Assembly (NCBI GenBank): GCA_018831265.1
Contig: JAHJCO010000008.1
Coordinates: 81,440-145,439 of the forward strand
Origin: Actinomycetota bacterium
Lineage (GTDB): Bacteria; Actinomycetota; Geothermincolia; Fen-727; Anoxymicrobiaceae
Direction: 5' to 3'
DNA length: 64,000 bases
Program-made: the position numbers and the translations under genes
Shown: positions 43,046-51,536 of the stretch, piece after piece
Position numbering within the stretch: the first letter of the stretch is position 1
Layout of the letters: each line of letters opens with the position of its first letter
The notes under the pieces: model-generated
What the model was told of the DNA's origin: nothing
Databases searched by the model: none
What the model saw: the letters and a program-made list of their open reading frames with translations, nothing else

Positions 43046-44521
43046 GTGTTCAAGTCCCTGCGAACGCGGATCGTCGCCACCTACCTGCTGGTGGTTATCA
43101 TCAGCCTCCTGCTGGCCAGCATATTCTTCGTCTTCTTCCTGACCCGCTATATCCGGGACCGGGAGCGCAGCGACCTGGTCCGCCAGGTCGGCGCGGTCGC
43201 CAACGACATCCGCCGGGTCAACGAGATCCTGACGACGGGCGGCACCCAGACCGAGCCGCAGTCGTCGCAGCCGGTAAGGACGCCGATCGCGGTGCAGGAT
43301 GCGACCACCGGCCAGAAGCTGGTCACCAGCATCCTCTCAAACGAGTCGCAGGTCCTGGAGGCCAAGCTGGTCCTGACCACCGCTGACGGGTCGGTTGTGG
43401 CCGAGTCGCCCGGCAGGCCGGAGTTCGGCAGGCGGAACGCTCAGCTGCCGGCCGATATCTTCAGCGAGCAGGGGCCGCGCATCGTGCAGCGCTACTTCGC
43501 CAAGCTGGGGACCCAGTACCTGTTCGCGAGCGCGCCCACTACCATCAAGCCCGGGACCGGCGGTTACCTGCTGGCAATGAAGCCGGTGGAGGAGGTAAAG
43601 GGCATCGCCGGCTCACTGGTGTTCTACGTGGCTATCGCCGGCCTCATAGCCCTGGCCATCTCCATGGGGGTGGCGGCCTACCTCTCGGGCGCCATCACCC
43701 GACCGGTGCGCGAGGTCACCGCTGCCGCGCGAAGCATGGCTGTGGGTGACTATAGCCAGGAGGTGCCGGTGCGGGGCTCGGACGAGACGGCGGAACTCGC
43801 CCGTGACTTCAACGTGATGGCCGGGCGGGTGAGGACGGCCTACGAGCAGCAGCGGAACTTCGTGGGCAACGTCTCCCACGAGCTGCGCACCCCGCTGACC
43901 AGCATCGAGGGCTTCAGCCAGGCGCTCCTCGACGGCGTCACCCAGGGCCCGGAGGAGAGCCGGCGCTCGCTGGAGATCATCAACCAGGAGAGCAAGCGGC
44001 TGGTGCGGGTGCTGCGAGACCTGCTGTTGCTGTCGCAGATCGACGCGGGGGAGCTGCGTGGCGAGAAACGGGAGGCGGAGGTCACCGAGCTGCTCCGCAA
44101 GCTCGAGAGCATCTACGAGCAGAAGGCCGAGGAGTCGGGTGTCTCGCTCGGGGTGGAGGTGCCCGACTCCCCCCTCAAGGTCTACACCGACCCCGACCGC
44201 CTGGAGCGCGTCCTGGTCAACCTGCTGGACAACGCGTTCAAGTATACGCCGGAGGGGGGCGCCGTCTCGCTTTCGGCGGCGGCGACGTACGGGGCGGTGC
44301 GGATATCGGTGGCTGACAGCGGCCGGGGGATCGCACCGGAGATGCTGCCGAGTATCTTCGAGCGTTTCTACCGCGTGGAGAAGTCCCGTTCGACCAGGCA
44401 CGGGGGCGCCGGGCTGGGGCTTTCGATCTGCCGCGAGCTGGTGGAGACGCTGGGGGGTACAATATTGGTCCGGAGCCAGGTCGGCGTCGGGACGACGTTC
44501 ACGGTGACCCTGCCGGCCTGA
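43046..44521 (+). CDS. Sensor histidine kinase
   Basis: The 491-residue product has membrane segments near residues 9-32 and 188-216 bounding an extracytoplasmic domain, then HAMP, a HisKA domain (VSHELRTPLTS, His278) and an ATPase domain (NLLDNAFKYTPEGG; DSGRGIAPEMLP; GGAGLGLSICREL). It phosphorylates the upstream regulator. GTG start. The signal is unknown. Confidence 0.93.
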   Translation: MFKSLRTRIVATYLLVVIISLLLASIFFVFFLTRYIRDRERSDLVRQVGAVANDIRRVNEILTTGGTQTEPQSSQPVRTPIAVQDATTGQKLVTSILSNESQVLEAKLVLTTADGSVVAESPGRPEFGRRNAQLPADIFSEQGPRIVQRYFAKLGTQYLFASAPTTIKPGTGGYLLAMKPVEEVKGIAGSLVFYVAIAGLIALAISMGVAAYLSGAITRPVREVTAAARSMAVGDYSQEVPVRGSDETAELARDFNVMAGRVRTAYEQQRNFVGNVSHELRTPLTSIEGFSQALLDGVTQGPEESRRSLEIINQESKRLVRVLRDLLLLSQIDAGELRGEKREAEVTELLRKLESIYEQKAEESGVSLGVEVPDSPLKVYTDPDRLERVLVNLLDNAFKYTPEGGAVSLSAAATYGAVRISVADSGRGIAPEMLPSIFERFYRVEKSRSTRHGGAGLGLSICRELVETLGGTILVRSQVGVGTTFTVTLPA

Positions 44522-44573
44522 GTAGTACTATACCCCGGGAGCCACGACGTACAATCACGAGAAGGGGGGCACG

Positions 44574-45023
44574 ATGCGACCTGCCTGGGACCAGTACTTC
44601 TTGCGGATAGCGACTGTGGTATCGGGCCGCTCCACGTGCCTGAGGAGGCAGGTGGGCGCGCTCATAGTCAAGGACAAGCGCATCCTGACCACCGGGTACA
44701 ACGGTGCGCCACGGCTGCTGGAGCACTGCTTCGACGTCGGGTGCCGCAGGGACGACGCCGGCGCCGAGTCGGGGACGGTCCACGAGCTGTGCCGGGGGCT
44801 TCACGCCGAGCAGAACGCCATCCTGCAGGCGGCCCTGCACGGCGTATCCATCGAGGGGGGCCTGCTCTACAGCACCCACCAGCCGTGTGTACTCTGCAGC
44901 AAGATGCTTATCAACGCCGGTATACTGGCCGTCAACTTCATAGAGCCGTACCCTGATCCGCTGGCCGAGAACCTGCTCAAGGAGGCCGGCATACTCTCGC
45001 AGAAGATGAGATTGGAGGACTGA
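44574..45023 (+). CDS. Deoxycytidylate deaminase family protein
   Basis: The 149-residue product has the zinc site HAEQNAI and PCVLCSKM, and the start [18 protein letters not shown] typical of dCMP deaminases (ComEB type), which make dUMP for dTMP synthesis. AAGGGGGG precedes the ATG; TACAAT about 22 nt upstream could be the -10. Confidence 0.92.
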   Translation: MRPAWDQYFLRIATVVSGRSTCLRRQVGALIVKDKRILTTGYNGAPRLLEHCFDVGCRRDDAGAESGTVHELCRGLHAEQNAILQAALHGVSIEGGLLYSTHQPCVLCSKMLINAGILAVNFIEPYPDPLAENLLKEAGILSQKMRLED

Positions 45024-45059
45024 CGCGGTCCGGTCGCCGTCAGGTCACCCGTTGAAACA

Positions 45060-46187
45060 ATGAACAGCTACTTTCTTGCTTTCAGCGCCGCACTCGTAGG
45101 CGCGCTGGTGCTCACCCCCGCCGCGCGGTGGCTCGCCCTGCGCGTTAACGCCCTTGACGTCCCGGAGGACCGCAAGGTCCACGAGAAGGTGACCCCCACG
45201 CTCGGCGGCCTGGCCATCTACGCCGCCATGATGCTGGGTATCAGCATCTACGTCGTGTTCGGATCACGCCAGGTCTCCGCCGACATACTCGGCATCGTCA
45301 TCGGTGCCACGATCATCCTGATATTCGGGGCGCTGGACGACATCCACGGTATGTCCCCCCTGGCGAAGCTGTTCGGCCAGGTGCTGGCCGCGGGGGTGCT
45401 GGTGGTCATGGGGGTTCAGATACAGAACCTCCACATCCCGGGCGGAGGAGTGCTGTCGCTGTCGCCCGAGCTCTCCGTGCTTGTGTCGCTGCTCTGGGTG
45501 GTAGCCTTCATGAACATCATCAACCTCATCGACGGGCTCGACGGCCTTGCTGCCGGGATAACATGCATCACCGCGTTCTCGATGTTCATCTACGCGACCC
45601 AGACCGGGGTCGGCGGAGCGTTCGTGGACGCCGCCCTGATATCGATAGTCATGGCCGGAGCCACCCTGGGCTTCCTGCGCTACAACTTCAACCCCGCCAG
45701 CATATTCATGGGGGACTCCGGAAGCATGCTCCTGGGATTCCTGCTGGGGGCGGTCACCATCCAGGGCGTGCTCAAGAGCATCGCCGCCGCCGCCCTGGTG
45801 GTCCCCCTTATGGCCCTGGCCATACCCATCATCGACACCGGGATGGCCATCGCACGCAGGCTGCGAAAGGGGATATCGATAACCCACGCGGACAAGGAGC
45901 ACATCCACCACCGCCTGCTCAACATGGGTCATTCCCAGCGCCAGGCGGTGCTGCTGCTGTACTTCTGGACCGCCCTGCTGTGCGGGACCAGCCTCGCGCT
46001 CAAGTTCATGGCGAACAACAAGTTCCTCTGGATCACACTGGCCCTGGCGATCGGAGGGTTCGTGATCACCGCGCTCCCACCGATCATCAGGGGGGAGAAC
46101 GGGCGCAGGGGCAAGCACCGCGCGCGCCGGAAGCCGGCGGTCCAGAGCGCTATCCCGGTGGAGTCGGGGGAGATAGAGGAGGGCTGA
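45060..46187 (+). CDS. UDP-sugar:undecaprenyl-phosphate sugar-1-phosphate transferase (WecA/TagO type)
   Basis: The 375-residue polytopic protein has DVPEDRKVHEKVTPTLGG, FGALDDIHGM, NLIDGLDGLAAG, FMGDSGSMLLGF and KEHIHHRLLNMGHSQ; the HIHHR motif separates WecA/TagO from MraY. It starts cell-wall glycan or teichoic-type polymers by loading HexNAc-1-phosphate on the lipid carrier. No clear ribosome site precedes the ATG. Confidence 0.92.
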   Translation: MNSYFLAFSAALVGALVLTPAARWLALRVNALDVPEDRKVHEKVTPTLGGLAIYAAMMLGISIYVVFGSRQVSADILGIVIGATIILIFGALDDIHGMSPLAKLFGQVLAAGVLVVMGVQIQNLHIPGGGVLSLSPELSVLVSLLWVVAFMNIINLIDGLDGLAAGITCITAFSMFIYATQTGVGGAFVDAALISIVMAGATLGFLRYNFNPASIFMGDSGSMLLGFLLGAVTIQGVLKSIAAAALVVPLMALAIPIIDTGMAIARRLRKGISITHADKEHIHHRLLNMGHSQRQAVLLLYFWTALLCGTSLALKFMANNKFLWITLALAIGGFVITALPPIIRGENGRRGKHRARRKPAVQSAIPVESGEIEEG

Positions 46188-46188
46188 C

Positions 46189-46323
46189 GTGGCGGATGAC
46201 CCCGAGGGCGGTATGTCCGAAAACCCGAACGTAGTGGTCGATCAACCCTTGGACGAACCGTGGGGTCAGACGTTTGCAGTGCCGTTGGAGTACGTCGATT
46301 TCGATAAGGACATAACGCAATGA
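46189..46323 (+). other. 44-codon frame overlapping the AtpI-like start; possibly an element-broken 5' end
   Basis: GTG 46189 begins one base after the wecA stop and the frame runs to TGA 46321-46323, overlapping ATG 46320 (ATGA). Its first ~24 codons (VADDPEGGMSENPNVVV) look like a hydrophilic protein N-terminus; the rest lies inside the family F repeat, whose translation recurs in the copy at 10122. It may be the original start of the next gene cut by the element. Confidence 0.35.
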
Positions 46324-46342
46324 AAACGTCTGACGCCGCTCT
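46260..46342 (+). repeat. 83-bp dispersed palindromic element (family F, copy 2)
   Basis: Arms GGGGTCAGACGTTT and AAACGTCTGACGCC around the same interior as copy 1 at 10122-10205. Stem bases differ from copy 1 on both sides in a pairing-preserving way. Confidence 0.8.
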
Positions 46343-46367
46343 GTCTCAGAGGAGGCTCGCCACCCTC

Positions 46368-46751
46368 ATGGCGATCACCAGCGGGGTGGTGATCCCTCCG
46401 GGCCTGGTGCTCTCCGCGGTGTTCGCGGGTTGGAAAGGCTTCGCGGGCGCCCTGGTGGGCTTCGCCATCGCGTCGTTGAACACCGTCGCTTCGCTCGCCA
46501 TCATCAAGTGGTCGTTGAAGAAGCCCCCCGAGATGATCCCCTGGATGTTGATCTCGAGCCTGTGGGGGCGCCTCGCGGTCCTTGGGCTCTCGCTGTACCT
46601 GCTGACGCTCATCAGCGCGTTCAACAAGTACACCCTCGTGTTCTGCTTCCTCGCGCTCTTCCTGGCCCACAGCGGGGTCGAGGTCGCAAGCGCCTGGAGC
46701 TCCGCCCGCGTCGTCCTTCGGTCCACCGCAAAGAGCTCGAAGAAGGACTGA
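46368..46751 (+). CDS. AtpI-like small membrane protein
   Basis: About 128 residues with four hydrophobic segments (GVVIPPGLVLSAVFAGWKGF; GALVGFAIASLNTVASLAII; WGRLAVLGLSLYLLTLI; LVFCFLALFLAHSGVEV). It resembles ATP synthase protein I, which normally precedes an F-type atpB after a WecA-like gene. No F-type operon follows; this genome stretch uses a V/A-type enzyme. ATG 46368 has GGAGG 12 nt upstream; ATG 46320 lies inside a repeat. Confidence 0.6.
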   Translation: MAITSGVVIPPGLVLSAVFAGWKGFAGALVGFAIASLNTVASLAIIKWSLKKPPEMIPWMLISSLWGRLAVLGLSLYLLTLISAFNKYTLVFCFLALFLAHSGVEVASAWSSARVVLRSTAKSSKKD

Positions 46752-46863
46752 GAGCCCGCCGGCCCTCCCTTCACCCCCCGGTTCCTGTCCTGCCCTGCCG
46801 ATGTGATAGACTTTCGATTTTGAAAAACGAGCGAGGATTTCTCTTCAAAAGGGGGTAGGGCAG

Positions 46864-47748
46864 ATGGCTATCGAGAAAGTCTACGTGGTCGGGGCGGGGC
46901 TCATGGGAAGCGGTATCGCCCAGGTGGCCGCGACGGCCGGCTACAGGGTCACCATGCGTGATATCAACGACGAGGCCCTGGCGAAGGGCATGAAGGCGAT
47001 CGAGAAGTCGCTGGGCAAGTTCGTGGAGAAGGGGAAGGTCCCCGAGGACACGGCAAAGAGCGCGCTCGCCAACATCAAGACCACCACCGAGATGAAGGAC
47101 GCGGCCGACGCCGACCTGGTGGTCGAGGCGGTCTTCGAGAACATCGACCTCAAGCTGGACGTCTTCGGGCAGCTGGAAGAGATCACCGGCCCCGAATGCC
47201 TTCTGGCAAGTAACACCAGCGCCATATCCATAACCAGCATCGCCTCGGCGACGAAGCGGCCCGAGAAGGTCGTGGGCGTGCACTTCTTCAGCCCCGTTCC
47301 CATGATGATGCTGTGCGAGGTCATCTACGGCCAGCAGACCACCGACGAGACGGTGGCCGTCGTGAAGGCCTGGGCCGAGGACGTCGGCAAGGACGTGGTG
47401 GTGGTGCACAAGGACGTGCCCGGGTTCGTGGCGAACAGGGTCGGGCTCGCGATGTCGGGCGTGGCGATAGACCTGGTGGCCTCGGGCGTGGCGACCCCCC
47501 AGGAGATCGATAAGACCATGAAGCTCGGGTTCGCGCACCGGATGGGTCCCTGCGAGACGGCGGACCTTACAGGCATCGACGTCCTGCACAACGCCATGAA
47601 GGCCATCTACAACGAGACCAAGGACGAGCGCTACTGGCCGCCGGTCCTCATGCAGCGCATGGTCACCGCGGGGTTGCTCGGGCGCAAGACCGGCAAGGGA
47701 TTTTACGACTACTCTTCGGGCGAGCAGGTCGCATACTGGGAGCTGTAG
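46864..47748 (+). CDS. hbd: 3-hydroxybutyryl-CoA dehydrogenase
   Basis: The 294-residue product has VYVVGAGLMGSGIAQVAATAG (NAD fold), VVEAVFENIDLK, SNTSAISITSIAS, GVHFFSPVPMM with the catalytic His, and VPGFVANRV. It oxidises 3-hydroxyacyl-CoA in beta-oxidation or runs in reverse in butyrate-type fermentation. Neighbouring thiolase and crotonase genes are absent. Confidence 0.94.
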   Translation: MAIEKVYVVGAGLMGSGIAQVAATAGYRVTMRDINDEALAKGMKAIEKSLGKFVEKGKVPEDTAKSALANIKTTTEMKDAADADLVVEAVFENIDLKLDVFGQLEEITGPECLLASNTSAISITSIASATKRPEKVVGVHFFSPVPMMMLCEVIYGQQTTDETVAVVKAWAEDVGKDVVVVHKDVPGFVANRVGLAMSGVAIDLVASGVATPQEIDKTMKLGFAHRMGPCETADLTGIDVLHNAMKAIYNETKDERYWPPVLMQRMVTAGLLGRKTGKGFYDYSSGEQVAYWEL

Positions 47749-47760
47749 GCCGGAGAGTTC

Positions 47761-49284
47761 ATGGATTACGACTATGAGGTGATAGTCGTCGGCGCCGGGA
47801 TCGGGGGCCTGACCGCCGCCTCGATACTCGCGCGGGACGGTATGAAGGTCGCGGTGCTCGAGCGCGAGGACCGTGTGGGCGGCCGGGCGCTGTCCATCCG
47901 CGGAGATGAGATCGGTGAGCGCGGGGCGGACTGGTACAAGGCGGTCCTGGGCAGGCACTACTGCTACCTGGCCGACTCCGAACCGCCTATCGATGAGATC
48001 GCCCGGCACCGGCTCCTGGACGGCTACACCATCGACCTCGGCTATCACGGCGTGCCCTGCGCCGGGAGGGGCTACCTGGGACGGCTGGCGGACTACCTGG
48101 GGTTCTCGGTAGCCATCAATCCCTGCGACACCGGCATGTGGTACGACGGCGAGTTCTACGTCGAGCCGGTGCCCGGGTCCAGTCGCCTGGACGACAAGCT
48201 CTTCGCCAGGTGCAAGGAGAAGGGCATAAAGTACTGGGCGTTCAACACGGAGTCGCTCGGGCTGACCCCCGGGCAGCTCGACGAGCTGGAGATGGTCTCC
48301 CTGTGGGACTACTGCGAGCGCCTGGGCCTGACCGCCGACGACGCGGTCTGGAACTCGTACCGCTGTACCGGGACCCTGTTCACCACCATCAACAATCCCC
48401 ACGACATCTCCGCCGGCGAGATGATCCGCTATACCAACGAGGTCATGCTTCCCGCCATCATCAAGGGGGAGGACCTGCACGTGGGCGGTTTCGTCGTCGG
48501 CGGGATCATCGAGTGGTCGCGGGCCGTGGCCTCGGAGATTGAGAAGGCCGGCGGCACCATGGTCCTGGGCGCCGATGTGATGAAGGTGGCCATTGCGGAC
48601 GGCGCGGTGACGGGTGTAGAGGCCGTCCTTCCCGGCGGCGACGCGGTGACCCTGCGGGCCCCTGTTGTCATCAGCAACGTTCCGGTCCAGGAGACGTTCG
48701 AGCTGGTTGACGAGTCGTGGTTCCCACCCGACTTCGTGGCAAGGGCGCGCTCACTCTACGGATACGGCAGCCTGGCGCCCTACTTCGGGCTGAGCGAGCT
48801 GCCGATGCCGGTCGAGCAGGCCGAGCGACTGATAAAGACGCCCCTGGTGGTCCCGGCGGGCGACGAATACGACTACGACGTGTACATGTGCTGGAACGTG
48901 CAGTCGGCCACCGATCCTTCCTGCGCACCCGAAGGCAAGCACCTGCTCACCGCGTACCTGCCCCTGACCGAGGAGGAGTCCCGCGACCGCGCCAGGGTCA
49001 TGAGAGTGGTCCGGGCGGTCCCCGGGTTCCTGGAGGGCGCCTATCCCGGCTTCAGTGAGTGCGTCGACTGGGCGCTCTATCCGATGTGCTGGAAGCTGGA
49101 GGGGGTCGCCAAGTCCATCTCCCAGGCCGGCACCCTCAAGCCGGAGGTCCGGGCCCCGGGTGTGAACGGGCTGTACTTCACGGGGGACACGGCCCGAGGC
49201 TTCGGCGTGGCGATGGACTGCGCCTGCTCGGGGGGGATCAACTGCGCCGCGGCTATCCTGGACCGCACGCTCGGTATAGAATGA
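47761..49284 (+). CDS. Phytoene-desaturase-like FAD oxidoreductase
   Basis: The 507-residue product starts with a GxGxxG FAD motif (VIVVGAGIGGLTAASILARDG...EREDRVGGRA) and ends GLYFTGDTARGFGVAMDCACSGGINCA, the C-terminal FAD motif of the amine-oxidase/phytoene-desaturase group. No carotenoid genes are nearby. It begins 12 nt after hbd and is probably co-transcribed. Substrate unknown. Confidence 0.85.
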   Translation: MDYDYEVIVVGAGIGGLTAASILARDGMKVAVLEREDRVGGRALSIRGDEIGERGADWYKAVLGRHYCYLADSEPPIDEIARHRLLDGYTIDLGYHGVPCAGRGYLGRLADYLGFSVAINPCDTGMWYDGEFYVEPVPGSSRLDDKLFARCKEKGIKYWAFNTESLGLTPGQLDELEMVSLWDYCERLGLTADDAVWNSYRCTGTLFTTINNPHDISAGEMIRYTNEVMLPAIIKGEDLHVGGFVVGGIIEWSRAVASEIEKAGGTMVLGADVMKVAIADGAVTGVEAVLPGGDAVTLRAPVVISNVPVQETFELVDESWFPPDFVARARSLYGYGSLAPYFGLSELPMPVEQAERLIKTPLVVPAGDEYDYDVYMCWNVQSATDPSCAPEGKHLLTAYLPLTEEESRDRARVMRVVRAVPGFLEGAYPGFSECVDWALYPMCWKLEGVAKSISQAGTLKPEVRAPGVNGLYFTGDTARGFGVAMDCACSGGINCAAAILDRTLGIE

Positions 49285-49293
49285 GCGGAGTAC

Positions 49294-49332
49294 AAAATGC
49301 GAAAAAGGCGTCAGGCACCTTTTTCGCATTTT
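49294..49332. repeat. Perfect 15-bp palindrome with CGTCAGGCA loop
   Basis: AAAATGCGAAAAAGG (49294-49308) and its complement (49318-49332) with loop CGTCAGGCA. Lies after the FAD oxidoreductase gene and may act as a terminator through its T run. Confidence 0.75.
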
Positions 49333-49364
49333 CGTAAGGGGCCCGCTACACGGAGGTGCAAGAG

Positions 49365-50249
49365 TTGACGGAACCCGCTTTCGAGGGCATTTACGTACCC
49401 AACATAACGCCGTTCAAGGACGGCGAGATAGACGAGGGCTCGCTCAGGAGACTGGTCGATCACCTGATCGACGCCGGGGCCACGGGCCTCATACCGTGCG
49501 GTACCACGGGGGAAAGCGCGACCCTCTCCCACGACGAGCACATAGAGGTCATCAGGGTGGTCGTCGAGCAGGCGGCCGGGCGCGTCCCTGTGATCCCCGG
49601 GGTGGGGACGAACGACACAAGGGAATCGATCCGGCTGATGGAGCGCGCCGAGCAGTTGGACCTGGCCGGCTACCTGGTTGTCTGCCCCTACTATAACCGT
49701 CCCAGCCAGGAGGGCGTCATCGAGCACTTCCGCGCGGTGTCCGAGGTGACCGACCGCCCCATCCTCCTGTACAACATCCCCATGCGCACCGGCCGGAATA
49801 TCGAGGTCGGCACCGTGGTGGAGCTATCCAGGATACCCAACATCGTGGGGATAAAGGACGCAGGCGGCGACATCAACGAGACCATGAGCATCATCACCCG
49901 CACCAGCGACTTCTGCGTGCTGGCGGGGGAGGACCACCTGCTGTTCAGCATGTGCTGCCTCGGGGGGCACGGCGGGGTCATGGCCTCCGCCCACGTGCTG
50001 GCCGGCGAGTTCCTGGCGATGTACCGGTCGGTGAAGGATGGGGACCTGGCCGAGGCCCGCGGGATGCACTACCACCTCCTGCCCCTGGTGAGGGCCATGT
50101 TCAAGGAGCCCAATCCCGCCCCCGCGAAGGCGGCGATGAAGCTCATGGGGGTCATAGACTCGGACGAGCTCAGGCTCCCGCTGCTGTCGGTGACACCCGC
50201 GTGTAGAGAGGACATCGCGGGCGTGCTGCACGGCCTGAAGCTTCTGTAA
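49365..50249 (+). CDS. dapA: 4-Hydroxy-tetrahydrodipicolinate synthase
   Basis: The 294-residue class I aldolase has IPCGTTGESATLSHDEH, CPYYNRPSQEG (catalytic Tyr) and GIKDAGGD (Schiff-base Lys). This fits DapA in lysine and diaminopimelate synthesis; other DHDPS-family aldolases cannot be fully excluded. TTG 49365 has GGAGG 8 nt upstream, better than GTG 49356, which overlaps the site. Confidence 0.87.
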   Translation: MTEPAFEGIYVPNITPFKDGEIDEGSLRRLVDHLIDAGATGLIPCGTTGESATLSHDEHIEVIRVVVEQAAGRVPVIPGVGTNDTRESIRLMERAEQLDLAGYLVVCPYYNRPSQEGVIEHFRAVSEVTDRPILLYNIPMRTGRNIEVGTVVELSRIPNIVGIKDAGGDINETMSIITRTSDFCVLAGEDHLLFSMCCLGGHGGVMASAHVLAGEFLAMYRSVKDGDLAEARGMHYHLLPLVRAMFKEPNPAPAKAAMKLMGVIDSDELRLPLLSVTPACREDIAGVLHGLKLL

Positions 50250-50367
50250 GAGAACCCCGCCCGTATCGGTCGCCGGATAATTGATAAAAACTCGATGTAA
50301 CGCGCCGCGCTGCGATATATAGTAGAAAGCGAAGCATCACCGCCCAGATAACCACTGGAATCCGCCG

Positions 50368-51522
50368 ATGAAACGCAGGAAAGAGAAAAACGAGGGGCAG
50401 GACGCCCTCTTCGAGATAGAACAGACAGCCGTGGATGACCCCGGGGATGAAGCCGCGCCCGGGCAGGGACCGGCGGCGGAAGATATCCGGAAGGCCGCTT
50501 CCGATGAACCCGAGGAAGCCATCCTGGACCCCCTGACCCGCGAGCAACGGGAGGCCCGCCGTAGCGCGCGTCGGCAGAGACGCAAGGTGGCCTCGTACTG
50601 GCTGGGGGTCGCGGCGGCCCTCTCAGCGGTGCTGCTGGTGATCCTGCTGAGCCCCTGGGGCCCGTTCAAGGACACCATCTACGGCAAGGGCGCCGGACCC
50701 CCGCGACGCACGTTTCAGACGCGGGGCGGCCCCCCCGGTACCCGGCAGACGGCGCCGCCCGGATCGTCGGCCCCGTCCCTGGCCTCGGCCACCGTACCTG
50801 AAGGCAAGGCCGCCAACCGCGCGGGCGCGCCGGCCCATAACGCGAAGAAGTCGGACCCCACGCTGCCGGCCATCGCCATAGTGGTCGATGACGTGGGCAA
50901 CGGCAAGGAGCACATCAGTGAATGGCTCGCCATAGACGCGCCGCTGAACTTCGCGGTGATGCCCCACCTTCAGCTCTCCAGGGAGCTCGCCGAGACGCTG
51001 TACGGGAACGGATACGCGGTGATGATGCACGTACCGACGACCAACGCCGGTAACTCATACTCCGGCCCGGGCCAGCTCGCGGTGGGCATGGATCGCGGCA
51101 CCGTGTTCGGGACGCTGGACGCCGACCTGGCCACCATCCCTCACGTCGAGGGGGTGAACAACCACCAGGGCGGAATGGGTTGCGACAACTGGAACATCAT
51201 GTACTACGAGTGCGAGTGGGCGAAGAGCCGCGGGCTATTCGTGGTCGACAGCAACAGCTCCTGCAATAGCCAGGTCACGCCTGCCTGCCTGGCACTTGGG
51301 ATGGGCAAGAAGAAGAACCAGGTTTTCATCGACCACGAGAACGACCCCGATTACATCCGCCGGGCGATGCAGGAGCTTGCCGGGCGGGCGAGAAAGAACG
51401 GTACGTCAATCGGGATATGCCACTGGCACCGCCCGAACACCGCGAAGGTGGTCGGCGAGATGATCAACACGCTCAGGTCGCAGGGAATACACTTCGCCTA
51501 TGTCCGCGAGATAACCGACTGA
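50368..51522 (+). CDS. Divergent polysaccharide deacetylase (YibQ/DUF610 family)
   Basis: The 384-residue product has a charged N-terminus, one membrane segment near residues 72-92 (YWLGVAAALSAVLLVILLSPW), a low-complexity linker, and a catalytic-like domain with IAIVVDDVGNG, MMHVPTT, NNHQGGMGC and FIDHENDPDYI. The family resembles NodB-type deacetylases with altered metal sites. Probably acts on a cell-envelope glycan. Confidence 0.85.
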   Translation: MKRRKEKNEGQDALFEIEQTAVDDPGDEAAPGQGPAAEDIRKAASDEPEEAILDPLTREQREARRSARRQRRKVASYWLGVAAALSAVLLVILLSPWGPFKDTIYGKGAGPPRRTFQTRGGPPGTRQTAPPGSSAPSLASATVPEGKAANRAGAPAHNAKKSDPTLPAIAIVVDDVGNGKEHISEWLAIDAPLNFAVMPHLQLSRELAETLYGNGYAVMMHVPTTNAGNSYSGPGQLAVGMDRGTVFGTLDADLATIPHVEGVNNHQGGMGCDNWNIMYYECEWAKSRGLFVVDSNSSCNSQVTPACLALGMGKKKNQVFIDHENDPDYIRRAMQELAGRARKNGTSIGICHWHRPNTAKVVGEMINTLRSQGIHFAYVREITD

Positions 51523-51536
51523 TCCGGGAGATACAG

